Assembly: GCF_022512515.1 (NCBI RefSeq) | Contig: NZ_JAKWBK010000003.1 | Coordinates: forward strand, 434,001 to 498,000 | Direction of reading: 5' to 3' | Source: Paraniabella hibiscisoli | Lineage (GTDB): Bacteria > Bacteroidota > Bacteroidia > Chitinophagales > Chitinophagaceae | DNA: 64,000 bases | In this document: piece by piece, positions 44,266-54,535 of the stretch | Layout of the letters: each line of letters opens with the position of its first letter | How positions within the stretch are numbered: the first letter of the stretch is position 1 | Program-made: the position numbers and the translations under genes | Notes under the pieces: generated by a model | What the model was told of the DNA's origin: nothing | The model's input: only the letters and a program-made list of their open reading frames with translations | Databases searched by the model: none

Positions 44266-44537
44266 TTAGCTCGAATATTCTTCTGAAGCACCGGAATAAG
44301 CATCCTGGGCTTTACCTTTTACTTTCTTAAAACGATCCTTAGCTTTATGAGAAAGGTCGGATAAATTCTCTTTTCCTGACTCTATAAGACTTCCCAGAGA
44401 ATCGGCCCAATCGCTGGTAGTATTTTTGATTTTTTTCTTGCTTTTTTACCTTCTTCGGTATAAAACAATAAACCAATGGCTACACCCGCTGCTGCTGCAC
44501 CTAAAATACCCAGTAAAATCTTGTCTTTATTTTTCAT
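44266..44537 (-). CDS. YtxH-domain protein (one frameshift)
   Basis: 90 aa after restoring one A in a run near 44430. MKNKDKILLGILGAAAAGVA with an N-terminal Gly/Ala-rich membrane helix, then LLFYTEEGKKARKK and a charged amphipathic tail, is the YtxH pattern. These are small envelope-associated stress proteins of unclear mechanism. It is the first gene of the minus-strand trio beside tRNA-Ala, outside the island. Confidence 0.78.
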
Positions 44538-44653
44538 AATTTAACTTTTAAAAGTTTTCAAACAAATAATTTATATAATTAAGGTACCTAAAAAATCGTA
44601 CCAAAAAGCACTGACTGCTAAACAATTAATAATTTACCGGTAAAAATCAATGC

Positions 44654-45977
44654 TTAATCGCCCAGGTTTTGTACTTCTTTGTTCAACCAGCGTTTTACAG
44701 CCGCCGTTGTTACAGATTTAGGACGCTCTAAAGGCATGCTTAAAGCGCGGTCCCAGCAAAGGCTGGAAAGTACACCCAAAGCGCGGCTTACAGCGAACAA
44801 TACCGTATAATATTCATATTCTACCATACCATAATGCACTAACAGAGCACCACTGTGTGCATCCACATTAGGCCATGGGTTTTTAACTTTTCCTAAAGAC
44901 TGTAAAATTGGCGGTACCGTCTCGTATATCCTCCAAACTGTATTTACCAAAGGATCATCTGACATATGTTTTTTGCCAAAATCCATCTGCGCGGTGAAGC
45001 GGGGATCTGTTTTACGTAGTACCGCATGACCATAGCCCGGCACCACTTTGCCCTCGGCTAATGTTTTTTCTACATATCCTTTTATCTGCTCTGCCGTAGG
45101 CTCCTTGGTTTGAAGCTCTTCCTGCATTTCAAATATCCACTTGATCACTTCCTGGTTAGCCAGGCCATGCAATGGGCCGGCCAGGCCGTTCATACCGGCG
45201 GCATAGCTCAGGTAAGGATCGCTTAATGCAGAACCCACCAGGTGCGTAGTATGAGCTGATACATTTCCGCCCTCGTGGTCGGCATGTATTACCATATATA
45301 AACGCATCAATTCTTTAAACTGGTCATCATCATAGCCCAGCATGTGCGCAAAGTTCCCGGCCCAGTCTAATAAACCATCTGGCTGCAGAGCCTTGCCTTG
45401 CTTGTATTTTCTACGGTAAACATAAGCTGCGATATGTGGTATACGGGCAATCAGATCAAGGGTATCCTCAAAAGTAGCAGCCCAGTATTCTTTTTATTCA
45501 TCCCTTCTGCATACTTTTTTGCAAAAGTGCTTTCACCCTGCAGGGCCATAACCCCTACCACGAACATGGTCATCGGGTGCGTTTCTTTGGGCAACGCGCC
45601 CATTGTTTCGAACACGTAAGAGGGCACATGGCTGCGACGTTGTAAAATGGAGGTCAGGTTTTCTACTTCTTCCTGTGTAGGAATTTCACCCACCAGCATC
45701 AGGTAAAAAGTCCTTCAGGCAGGGGTTCGCTGCCACCATTGGCTTTGGGTAGTTTATCACGTAACTCATCTATCGAGTGTCTTCTAAAACGGATTCCGTC
45801 CTGGGCATCCAGAAGCGATGTTTCTGTAATCAACGCTGTCATGCCGCGCATGCCCTGGTAAACCTGGGCCAGCGTGGTTTGACCAATTACTGTATCACCA
45901 TGTTCCTTCAGTATTGCTTTAATTTCTTCGCCCAGCTTATCAGCCTGCGCTTTAAACTTTTGTTTCAGCATTTCCAT
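44654..45977 (-). CDS. gltA: Citrate synthase (two frameshifts)
   Basis: Condenses acetyl-CoA and oxaloacetate, first step of the TCA cycle. Restoring A5 (45705-45709) and T5 (45491-45495) gives 441 aa. Active-site landmarks are [20 protein letters not shown] (first catalytic His), [12 protein letters not shown] (second), [14 protein letters not shown] (third His and Arg) and [10 protein letters not shown] (Asp). The motifs and length suggest the eukaryote-like type of citrate synthase found in many Bacteroidota. I start at [10 protein letters not shown] (45977); the open frame extends upstream without homology. As an essential-type gene with two frame breaks, it is a strong witness that the breaks are read errors. 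Confidence 0.93.
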
Positions 45978-46279
45978 AACACGTAAAAAATTTGTACTTT
46001 GATTATTCGGGTAAGCATTCGCGCTAAAGATAAATAAAGGCAAGTGGTTCAGCAAATTATATTACCTATTTAACAGCAATGTAATTACGGGAACGTTTGC
46101 GTTGTATTTTGGTTTCTTTAAAAGCCTGAAAAACAATACAGGCAAGACTTACACGGTAAGATAAAACGATCACTAACAGCCCCGTTTAGCACCTTAAATT
46201 ACCGGTGCTTGCAAAATCATTCCTAAAATATGCAACACCTTACATTAAGTCTTAATTTTCATCTATTTTTGGCGGCTGA

Positions 46280-47382
46280 ATGAAAATACTCGACTGGTTC
46301 ATATTAAAACGTCTGCTGGTAACATTTGTATTTTGTATGTTATTATTTACCGTTATTGCTGTAGCGGTAGATAGCAGTGAGAAAACTGACGATTTTGTAA
46401 AAACCGGGCTGAGTAACTGGGAGATCTTTAAGCAGTATTATGTTGGCTTCATTCCTTTTATATGGAGCCTGCTATTTCCGCTGTTTGTATTTATTGCGGT
46501 GATCTTTTTACCAGTAAAATGGCTATGCGCAGCGAGGTGATTGCGATACTGGCCAGCGGCACTTCCTTTAACCGTTTTTTAAGACCCTATATTATCGGTG
46601 GCATTTTGCTGGCCGCGGTGCTATTTATCGGCCGTTATTATTTTATACCGAAGGCGAATGTGCTCTATACCACTTTTATGCAGCAAAAGCTAGACAAGCA
46701 TAACCCGCTTAAAAACCGGCAGGAAACAAGCTGCAGCAATTGTTTCTATAAGCGCATCGACAGCTCCTCTTATATGGGAGTAAAAAATTACAATCCCGAG
46801 ACACAAATGAGCGGTACATTTTTCATGGAACGTGTTAAAAAGGGGAAAGTTATTTACAACCTGAGGGCGGAGTCGATTAAATGGGATACCACCAAACGAA
46901 AAAAACGGTGGATTGCCAATAAAGTGGTAGAACGTTTTGTTGACAGCCTGGGAGAAAGGGTCCGGTTTCATGAAGAAAAAGAAGTCAAGCTCAATATACT
47001 ACCCTCGGAGCTGATCAGGGATGAATACCAGAAAGATAAGCTAACTACTCCCCAGCTAATAGATTTTATTAAAAAAGAACAGTTACGTGGAACCGAGGGT
47101 TTAAATACCCTAAAGGTGGAGCTCTATAAGCGTTCGGCCACTCCATTTACCGTGTTACTGTTAACCTTAATAGGCGCTGTTATCGCCTGCAGAAAAACCA
47201 GGGGTGGTAGCGGTTTACACCTCGCCCTGGGTATATTAATTGCAGCTATATTTATTATTGCCGACCAGTTTTCTACGGTATTTGCTGTAAAAGGGAATTT
47301 TTCTCCCTTCCTGGCTGCCTGGCTACCCAATATTGCGTTTATGTTTGTAGCGTTAAGATTGTATTTTACAACGCCTAAATAG
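46280..47382 (+). CDS. LptF/LptG-family (YjgP/YjgQ) permease (one frameshift)
   Basis: Inner-membrane subunit of the LPS export ABC transporter. Six transmembrane helices in the LptF/G layout: three at the N-terminus (LLVTFVFCMLLFTVIAVAVD, the next ending FVFIAVIFFTSKM, then YIIGGILLAAVLFIG), a periplasmic beta-jellyroll in the middle and three at the C-terminus (FTVLLLTLIGAVIACR onward). MAMRSEVIAILASGTSFNRF is the conserved cytoplasmic helix that contacts the ATPase. A T5 run near 46505 is one base short; repair gives 367 aa. Divergent from citrate synthase across 300 bp. Which of F or G it is cannot be settled here. Confidence 0.88.
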
Positions 47383-47657
47383 AAACAGTTACCTGCGGCT
47401 TTTAAATACCTTTTTCAATCAGGATATTTTCTTTACATAAGTAATAATGGTAACACCCCATTAAAAACGACTGGTTGGTGTGGTTCCGCGGTAAAAATCA
47501 TACTTGAAGGGTCATTCTACAAACCGTACCGGAACCGGTTCTCCAAAGTATTCTTCACTGCAGTCAACAGCGATATTAAAGATCTTCCCATTACAATCCC
47601 CGGTTTCCCAAATGAAGGAAATACTTAAGTCGACATATATCTTCCCGGCTTATTTTA

Positions 47658-48131
47658 CTAATTCATTTTAACACCTCCCCCGCAGCCAAAAAATCTCTGA
47701 ATTTTTTGAAAGGGCGGAGAGACTACGTACTTGTAGGGTAATTGGCTGCTACGAAAAGAGACGGCCTGCAAGGACCTATATCCCCAGATAGGATGGATTG
47801 ATAGATATAGTATGTTATGTTTCCTAAGACGCGCGGGAATCCACAACCTATAGGCACCTTTATCGTCGGTAAATGTAGAAACGGTATCTACATCCATTGG
47901 CAAACCCGAGACAGATACGACAATATGCACCTGCTGTAATCCTACAGTTCCAGTAGAATCAAATATATTACCGTATACTAAACATCGGAGGCTGTCCTGG
48001 GCTGAGCAGCTCATAACACTCACTGTTTGGACTACCCGCTGCTTATAAATATTGTCTTGTCCGGTCTGAGCAGCGCAAGTAAATACAAAAAGCAGCAATA
48101 ACAACGTGAATACGTTTTTTATCACTTTCAT
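47658..48131 (-). CDS. Secreted hypothetical protein with a CarboxypepD_reg-like domain
   Basis: 157 aa from MKVIKNVFTLLLLLFVFTCA, a signal peptide ending near CAAQ; an ATG 24 bp upstream is possible. A transthyretin-like beta-sandwich follows: CLVYGNIFDSTGTVGLQQVH, TFTDDKGAYRLWIPARLRK, then NILYLSIHPIWGYRSLQ. The C-terminus ends in FFGCGGGVKMN. It is probably extracytoplasmic; function unknown. It follows tgt on the minus strand by 31 bp. Confidence 0.62.
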   Translation of the reverse strand: MKVIKNVFTLLLLLFVFTCAAQTGQDNIYKQRVVQTVSVMSCSAQDSLRCLVYGNIFDSTGTVGLQQVHIVVSVSGLPMDVDTVSTFTDDKGAYRLWIPARLRKHNILYLSIHPIWGYRSLQAVSFRSSQLPYKYVVSPPFQKIQRFFGCGGGVKMN

Positions 48132-48162
48132 AATATTTATATTACACTGGGTCATGTATAAC

Positions 48163-49301
48163 CTACAACCTGGTTTTCAATCTCACCACCATTTCATTCT
48201 TCCAGCTGGCGTAATCACCTGCGATGATGTGCTTACGCGCCTCTCCTACCAGCCACAAGTAAAAGCTCAGGTTATGTGTGCTGGCAATCGTCAGCGCCAA
48301 TATCTCCTTTGCCTTAAATAAATGCCTCAAATAAGCTTTCGAGTAGTAATTACTCATTTCACAAGGCAGCTCCTCGTCAATAGGAGAAAAATCATACTCC
48401 CACTTTTTATTATCGATATTTATAACGCCCTTACTGGTGAAAAGCATGGCATTACGGCCATTCCGGGTGGGCATTACACAATCGAACATATCCACGCCCA
48501 TACCAATACACTCCAATATATTCCAGGGAGTTCCCACTCCCATCAGGTACCTGGGTTTTTCGGCAGGTAAATGCTGGCAGCACCAGTCGCATATCTCGTA
48601 CATCACGGCTCCGGCTCGCCTACACTCAGGCCGCCGATCGCATTTCCGGGCGCTCCCTTGGAAGCAATAAATTCGCAGGATTGTTTACGGAGATCTTTAA
48701 AAGTTGCTCCCTGTACAATCGGGAAGAGATTCTGTGTATAGCCGTATTTATCAGGCGTTGCATTAAACTGCGTTAAACACCGGTCTAACCAGCGATGCGT
48801 TAATTCCATGCTTTTATGCGCGTAGCCATATTCGCTGCCTCCGGGAGGGCACTCATCAAAAGCCATGATAATATCTCCCCCAATGCTGCGCTGTATATCC
48901 ATTACCCGCTCAGGGCTGAAAAGATGTTTGCTCCCGTCTATATGCGACTGAAAGGTGACACCCTCTTCTTTGATCTTACGCGTTCCGGCTAAGGAAAAAA
49001 CCTGGTAGCCGCCGCTATCTGTCAAAATAGGCCGGTCCCAGTTATTGAACTGATGCAGTCCACCCGCCTTTTCTAACACATCTGTCCCGGGACGCAAGTA
49101 TAAATGATAGGTATTACCCAAAATAATCTGGGCTTTTACATCCGATTTCAGCAGTTGTTGCGAAACTGCCTTTACACTACCAATGGTACCTACGGGCATG
49201 AAAATGGGTGTTTGGATTTTTCCGTGATCAGTGGTAATTTCACCAGCCCTTGCATTAGATGTACTGTCCTTATACTGCAGATCAAAATTGAGTGTTGCCA
49301 T
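48163..49301 (-). CDS. tgt: tRNA-guanine (queuine) transglycosylase (one frameshift)
   Basis: Exchanges guanine-34 for the queuine precursor in tRNAs with GUN anticodons. 379 aa from MATLNFDLQYKDS once one base is restored near 48607. Motifs: TPIFMPVGTIGSVKA, LGNTYHLYLRPG, RPILTDSGGYQVFSLAG (catalytic Asp), GGLSVGEPEPVMYE and the RNA-contact loop MFDCVMPTRNGRNAMLF. The usual C-x-C-x2-C zinc ligands before SKAYLRHLF are not present here (LPCEMSNYYSKAYLRH holds one Cys), though the later His in ASTHNLSFY is. The open frame extends 75 nt upstream without homology. Confidence 0.93.
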
Positions 49302-49410
49302 TGCCGCAAAAGTAATCAGATTGCAGCAGTTGGTCATTGTACACCTGCAGGAATTACTAACTTTATTGACCGCCATGGGAGATTATTGTCCCGGCATCAT
49401 ACCACTAACA

Positions 49411-49972
49411 ATGACAGAAAACAATCCAATACTGCCAGGCTTCCCTGAAAAAGAGTCCGCAGATCTCTTAAGTATATCCACTATCAAATCTGTAGAAAAA
49501 GATGAATTTTTTATTTCGGAAGGGCAAATTCCCAGAAAATTCGCTATCGTATTGAGCGGCTCTTTCAGGTATTACTATGTAAATGAGAAAGGTGATGAAT
49601 TTACCAAGGGATTTATTTTAAAAAATACTGTGCTAAGCGCTTATTCTGCAATGGCACAGGGCACGCCCTCATTGTTCAATATACAGGCCCTTGAACATGC
49701 TCAAATTCTTGAAGTCAATTATCAAAGCTGGTTGCAGCTTCGTGGGTCTAACGCCTTTTGGGACCGCTTTTTAATTCAGGCTCTTGAAAAGGGATATTTT
49801 GCAAAAGAAAAAAGAGAACGGGAACTTTTACTATTGGACGCTAGCAGCCGGTATAAAATATTCCTGTCAGAGTTTCCTGACCTGGATAAAAAGTTAAACT
49901 CCACATTATTGCCTCCTATATTGGCATACAGCCCGAATCCCTGAGCAGGATAAGAAAAAAATGGAAAACTAA
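49411..49972 (+). CDS. Crp/Fnr-family regulator (frameshifts near the C-terminus)
   Basis: Starts MTENNPILPGFPEKESADLL. A cNMP-binding-like beta roll (FFISEGQIPRKFAIVLSGSF, YYYVNEKGDEFTKGFI) covers residues about 20-120. A short HTH follows; with one base restored near 49905 and another in the A7 run near 49960 it reads HIIASYIGIQPESLSRIRKK and ends at 49972 (187 aa). The ESLSR recognition helix is the Fnr-like type frequent in Bacteroidota. If only the first correction is real the end lies further downstream. A short-chain dehydrogenase gene follows after 60 bp and may be its target. Confidence 0.75.
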
Positions 49973-50032
49973 CATAGATCAATTTCCACCCGCCTTGCTG
50001 CTTTTACTTTTGAGTATCTCAATAAACACATT

Positions 50033-50758
50033 ATGGTACTCACAAAAAATACGATCCTCATTACCGGAGGCAGCTCGGGCCTGGGCCTGGAGATGGCAAA
50101 AATGTTTTTACAACTGGGAAACAAAGTAATTGTTTGTTCGAGAAGCCCCGACAAACTTAAGTTTACAAAAAACAAGTTACCTGAAGTAATTACTTTTCAA
50201 TGTGACATTTCCGTTGAAGCAGAACAAGAGAGATTGGCAAGCTGGGTTGAACTATATCATCCGGATTTGACCGTATTAATTAACAATGCGGCCATCGTTA
50301 ACCGAACCCATTTCATTACAGATAACGAAAGTTGCAATAAGTTATCCGGTGAAATAGCCACAAACCTAATAGCCCCCATCCACCTCATTAAACTGCTGTA
50401 CCCTGTACTAATAAAAAACAATAATGCAGCCATCCTTAACATAACAAGCGGGCTGATTTATACCCCCAGGAGTATTTACCCGTTTTATAATGCCACCAAG
50501 TCGGCACTGCATGCCTTTACACAGGTGCTCCGCTATCAGCTACAACATGAGCCTATAAAAATAATTGAAGTTATGTTTCCTGTTGTGGATACGCCATGGC
50601 ATAAGGGCAATGCACCTAAAAGCAGCATTTCTGTTGAAAAAGCAGTATCAGAAATGATAAGAGGTATTGAGCACAACAAAAGCGAAATTAAAGTGGGCGC
50701 CGTAAAGCTACTATCCTACCTGTCGCGCATTGCACCAAAGTTTGCGTTCAAAAAATAA
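50033..50758 (+). CDS. Short-chain dehydrogenase/reductase (DltE-like SDR)
   Basis: 241 aa, intact. Classical SDR with cofactor motif ITGGSSGLGLEMAK, the NNAAIV strand, the catalytic Ser in NITSGLIYTP and YNATK (Tyr and Lys). VCSRSP after the second strand suggests NADP(H) preference. The FPVVDTPWHKG loop and C-terminal helices resemble the DltE/YqjQ group. The substrate is unknown. It sits directly after the Crp/Fnr gene on the same strand. Confidence 0.88.
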   Translation: MVLTKNTILITGGSSGLGLEMAKMFLQLGNKVIVCSRSPDKLKFTKNKLPEVITFQCDISVEAEQERLASWVELYHPDLTVLINNAAIVNRTHFITDNESCNKLSGEIATNLIAPIHLIKLLYPVLIKNNNAAILNITSGLIYTPRSIYPFYNATKSALHAFTQVLRYQLQHEPIKIIEVMFPVVDTPWHKGNAPKSSISVEKAVSEMIRGIEHNKSEIKVGAVKLLSYLSRIAPKFAFKK

Positions 50759-50774
50759 ATGCATTACAGTAAAT

Positions 50775-50922
50775 GACCGACGGCTGAGGATAAAACAGTC
50801 AATTGGTGCCACAAAAAATCGTGTCAGCAATTTATGACACAGTAAAAGGTGTCACAGCAAAGTGTGTCGCTATTTGGCCCGATTAAAAAAAGTGTCACAG
50901 GGTAAGTTATACGACCGACGGC
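50775..50922. repeat. GTGTCA repeat cluster flanked by a 10-bp direct repeat
   Basis: Within 80 bp there are five GTGTCR motifs: 50821, 50835 (reverse), 50849, 50864 and 50892. Two extend to GTGTCACAG, and the first pair forms GTGTCA-N8-TGACAC. The cluster is flanked by two copies of gaccgacggc at 50775-50784 and 50913-50922. It lies between the SDR and GT2 genes. It could be a multi-site operator or a small degenerate repeat element; spacing is too irregular for a CRISPR. Confidence 0.5.
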
Positions 50923-50989
50923 CATTACACCAACCTTGCCTTTTAACCGTTTAAGTGTAGGTAATTCTTTGGTGATTATATTTGCCGAT

Positions 50990-52105
50990 ATGTTTTCAAC
51001 TACGGCTCAGCTTATTTTGGTTTTATTGATTTTGGTAACAATATTCTTATTATTTTATTACCTGTTTTTCTTTGCCCGGCTGGCGTTCTTTAAAAACAAA
51101 CAGGCTGGTACTGCTGCCAACCTACCACCGCTCACCACTATTATTTGCGCCAAGAATGAGCAGTATAACCTGGAAAAGAATATCCGGAGTTATTGCTGCA
51201 ACATTATGATGCTCCGTTCGAGCTTTTGCTGGTAAACGACAATTCGGAGGATGACACGAAACACATAATGCAATGGATGTCGAGAGATCGCCCCAGGCTC
51301 AAGCTAATCAACATTGAAAGAAAGAATAAAGAAGGCGCTGGAAAGAAATATCCGCTGTCCATTGGCATAAGGGAGGCAAAGCATGGGCATCTCCTGCTCA
51401 CTGATGCCGATTGTATTCCGGCATCTTATCAATGGGCTACCCAAATGGCGAGTGCTTATCAACCCGGCATTGACATTGTGCTGGGTTATGGACCTTATGA
51501 GAAGCATCCCGGTTTTCTGAACAAAGTAATCCGTTTTGAAACCTTTCACGCTGCATTGCAATACCTTTCTTATGCGTTGGCAGGGCATCCTTATATGGGC
51601 GTGGGCCGTAACCTGAGTTATAAAAAAGACCTTTTTCTCAGCACAAAGGCTTTACCTCCATTAGTCATATACCTGGCGGCGACGATGATCTTTTCATTAG
51701 TAAAGCAGCTAACGGAACTAACACGGCCATTATGATCGACACAGACGCCCATACGATGAGCGTTCCAAAAAAACATGGGCGGCATGGAAGCATCAAAAAA
51801 CACGGCATTACAGCACTTCAAAATACTACCGGTTTAAGCACAAATTTTTGCTGGGTTTGTATAGCATGTCGCAGTTTTTATTTTACCCGCTGCTTATCGC
51901 CACGGCTCTTATTTCCAGCTGGCCTATAGCCCTGGGTATACTGGTTATAAAATCGGGAGTGCAATACCTGGTGTTTTCAAAAGCTATGAAAAAACTCAAT
52001 GAAAGCGATCTGACTGGTTGGATCTTTTTGATGGATATCTGGATGATGGTTTATTACCTGCTTTTTGCGAATACGCTCTGGAAAAAGGAAAAGAAAACCT
52101 GGTAG
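50990..52105 (+). CDS. Membrane glycosyltransferase family 2 (three frameshifts)
   Basis: 372 aa after restoring single bases near 51190, 51647 and 51768. It starts with membrane helix LILVLLILVTIFLLFYYLFF. The GT-A domain follows (PPLTTIICAKNEQYNLEKNI, FELLLVNDNSEDDTKHIM) with the DxD-like LLLTDADCIP and the acceptor-side GGDDDLF; two C-terminal helices end the protein (FLFYPLLIATALISSWPIAL, WIFLMDIWMMVYYLLFANTL). It probably transfers a sugar to a lipid or surface glycan at the inner membrane. I start at MFSTTAQ because the upstream ATG at 50936 adds no family sequence. Confidence 0.85.
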
Positions 52106-52192
52106 AGGCCCGTAAAGAACAACCCAGGACGCCTCCTTTACAAGGTCTATTTACTGCACCCTGCTCTGATGACCCGGATTCTGGGACTGGCA

Positions 52193-53100
52193 TTATTTAT
52201 CTCTGTATATTTCTACCCGACGGTTAAGAAAATCAATAACAGTTTTATGCTGTTTCAAAAACGGCATCCCCAATAAGCCGTCTATTATAATATCCCGCCC
52301 CTGGTTAATTTGAGAAAGACTGGAATTATCAAAGGTAAACCGCATATCCCTGTAGGAAACATCCCCGATCAGGAGCTCTTTAATATTCGCTTCCACAACA
52401 GTTACCGGCGCACCGGCTCCTCTTAATATGGTATTGCGAACGTTACTTATTTCTTTCATGGTTGACAACAACTTTGCAGAAACCAGGTTAGGAAAAGCTG
52501 CGCAATCAATGCCCATCTGTATTTTCTCCTGCTCAATGGTGCAGGTAACAACCGGCATATGTCCGCTAAAAACAAAAGGCACTATTACCCTTGAGGATAT
52601 GCTATCTTCTATTTCAACACCTGTTTCCGGTTTTTCGAAGAGGATCTGCCTGCTTTTAAAATCAAAGGTTACCCGGTAATCCTTATACACGTCCAGCCCC
52701 ATCAGCCCTCCAATACTATCGCCCAGGTGAGGCAGATCGGCAGCTATAGCTTTAAAATGTTGTTTCTGCACACCCTCCCAGTTAAAAGAATCAATCAGCA
52801 CAGCGCCTGCATTCACTTCTCCGCCAACGCCCCTGGCTTTAACCGCACTATCCTGTTGTACACCATTCTTCCAATACCGGCTGTTGATTACCAGGTAAGG
52901 GCAACCATTGTCCAAAACAAAATGAGTTGCTTTTCCATTCACATTGGCTGTAACGCGTATCAGCGAATCCTTTATCTCAAAAGCCACTGCAAAGCTGTTT
53001 GGTTTTTGGGCATCGCTGAAAACAAAATCAACCTGGGCGTTTGCCGATACAACCCATAGCAGGAAAGGAAAAAAATAGCGCTCTTAAAAATCTTTATCAT
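52193..53100 (-). CDS. Secreted retropepsin-like aspartic peptidase (one frameshift)
   Basis: 302 aa once a T7 run near 53070 is extended by one: signal peptide MIKIFKSAIFFPFLLWVVSA followed by NAQVDFVFSDAQKP. Two pepsin-like lobes are visible: VNGKATHFVLDNGCPYLVIN with GGLMGLDVYKDYRVTFDF, and MGIDCAAFPNLVSAKL with DGLLGMPFLKQHKTVIDF. The catalytic signatures read D-N-G and D-C-A instead of the usual DTG/DSG, though both Asp residues are kept. It is probably periplasmic; substrate unknown. It converges on the GT2 gene. Confidence 0.75.
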
Positions 53101-53211
53101 TAATAATACGATCAACTGCAAAAATCGACATTATTTCGACATGCAACATACTACCGCGATTAAATACCAAAGAATAAGGCTGCATAATTATTTTTATGTA
53201 CGTTTGTTTAC

Positions 53212-53850
53212 ATGGAAATTGTGCTCAAATATTTTTCTGATTTTACCGAAACCCAGTTAAAGCAAGTAGAGTCGTTAAAAGCCTTATACACCGACTGGAA
53301 TGAGAAGATCAATGTAATCAGCCGTAAAGACATCGACAGTCTTTATGAGAAGCATGTGCTGCACTCCCTGGCTATTGCTGCGGCATTTAGTTTTGATGAT
53401 GGAGCGAAAATTGTTGATCTCGGCTGCGGTGGCGGATTTCCAGGCATACCACTGGCTATATTGTTCCCTGGCGTGCAATTTCACATGGTAGATAGCATTG
53501 CCAAAAAATTAAAAGTGGTAGAAGGCGTGGCCGAAGCCATAGGATTAACCAATGTATCTGTTCAACACTCCCGCGTAGAAGATATCAAAGATAAAAAATT
53601 CGACTATGTTGTTTCAAGAGCAGTAGCTCCGCTGCAAGACCTTTGGAATTGGGGTAAACCGCTTATTCAAAAAAGCAATACCCAAACCCGCAGTGCAGAT
53701 GCGCCTGCACCCGGACTTATTTGTTTGAAAGGTGGCGACCTGGCCAAAGAAATACAGGAAAGCGGTACCAAGCCTTATGTAACGGCGATCAAAGACATTT
53801 TTGCGGAGCCGTTTTTTGAAGAAAAGTATATTCTTTATGTGCCTAAGTGA
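53212..53850 (+). CDS. rsmG: 16S rRNA (guanine-N7) methyltransferase RsmG
   Basis: 212 aa, intact. Methylates N7 of G527 in 16S rRNA using SAM. Motifs: LYTDWNEKINVISRKDIDSL, the SAM site IVDLGCGGGFPGIPLAILF, HMVDSIAKKLKVVE and DYVVSRAVAPLQDL. C-terminal LICLKGGDLAKEIQ and FFEEKYILYVPK complete the GidB fold. The start MEIVLKYFSDFTE has the usual length. Confidence 0.95.
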   Translation: MEIVLKYFSDFTETQLKQVESLKALYTDWNEKINVISRKDIDSLYEKHVLHSLAIAAAFSFDDGAKIVDLGCGGGFPGIPLAILFPGVQFHMVDSIAKKLKVVEGVAEAIGLTNVSVQHSRVEDIKDKKFDYVVSRAVAPLQDLWNWGKPLIQKSNTQTRSADAPAPGLICLKGGDLAKEIQESGTKPYVTAIKDIFAEPFFEEKYILYVPK

Positions 53851-53889
53851 TCATAGTTCATAGTTAATTGTTCGTAGATACATAAACCA

Positions 53890-54455
53890 ATGGAGCAACT
53901 GATTCAACATCTGAAGAGCTATTACCCTTTAAGTGCCGAGGCAAGCCAGGCACTTGGCAGTTGCCTGGAAGAAAAATGTTTTGCTAAAAATGATTATCTC
54001 ATCAAGGCCGGCCGCGTGTGCAGGTATTTTTACTTTATGGAAACCGGCGCCCTGCGTGGATTCTATCATTTGAACGGCAAAGAGATCACCCACTGGTTTG
54101 GTTTCGAAAATACTTTTATCACCTCCTTCCATAGTTATATAACCGAGCAACCGGCAGTTGAAAATATCCAGTTTATGGAGGGCAGCATTATGTGGGCCAT
54201 ATCGAAAAAGACCTCACCGGCTTATTTGATCAATACCATGAACTCGAGCGCCTGGTACGTATTATTATTTATGAAAACTACTATATACGACTGGAGGAAC
54301 GCTATGTAAACGCCCAGTTTAAAACTGCCGCAGAATTGTACAGCGACCTGATGGAAAAGTCGCCCCATATATTAGAACGTGTACCATTGGGTTATGTATC
54401 TTCTTACTTAGGCATGACGCAGGAAACATTGAGCCGCATTCGCAAATTGCATTAA
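53890..54455 (+). CDS. Crp/Fnr-family regulator (one frameshift)
   Basis: 188 aa after restoring an A5 run near 54213. cNMP-binding-like domain: CFAKNDYLIKAGRVCRYFYF, ETGALRGFYHLNGKEITHWF, FENTFITSFHSYITEQPAVE. The helical linker is ERLVRIIIYENYYIRLEERY, and the HTH is VPLGYVSSYLGMTQETLSRI. The ETLSR recognition helix is the Bacteroidota Crp/Fnr type that often controls small membrane or dehydrogenase genes nearby. The yiaA-like gene follows after 80 bp. Confidence 0.85.
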
Positions 54456-54535
54456 CAATCTCCTTTTATTTTTTGACAAATATCAAATCAGGAGCCATCC
54501 TGCAGCCTTTAGCTTTGTTTCAACAAATCAAAAAA

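Noticed and set aside
47516-47655. Possible coding remnant downstream of the CarboxypepD-like gene (minus strand, about 45 codons)
   Set aside because: The frame looks protein-like but has no start codon and no family I recognise.
50821-50900. Short CRISPR array
   Set aside because: The GTGTCA units are 6-9 bp, lie in both orientations and have irregular 8-24 bp spacing; no cas genes are nearby.
53199-53206. TACGTTTG as the Bacteroidota -7 promoter element of rsmG
   Set aside because: It matches TAnnTTTG, but no -33 TTTG lies at the right spacing, and the start site would fall on the ATG itself.
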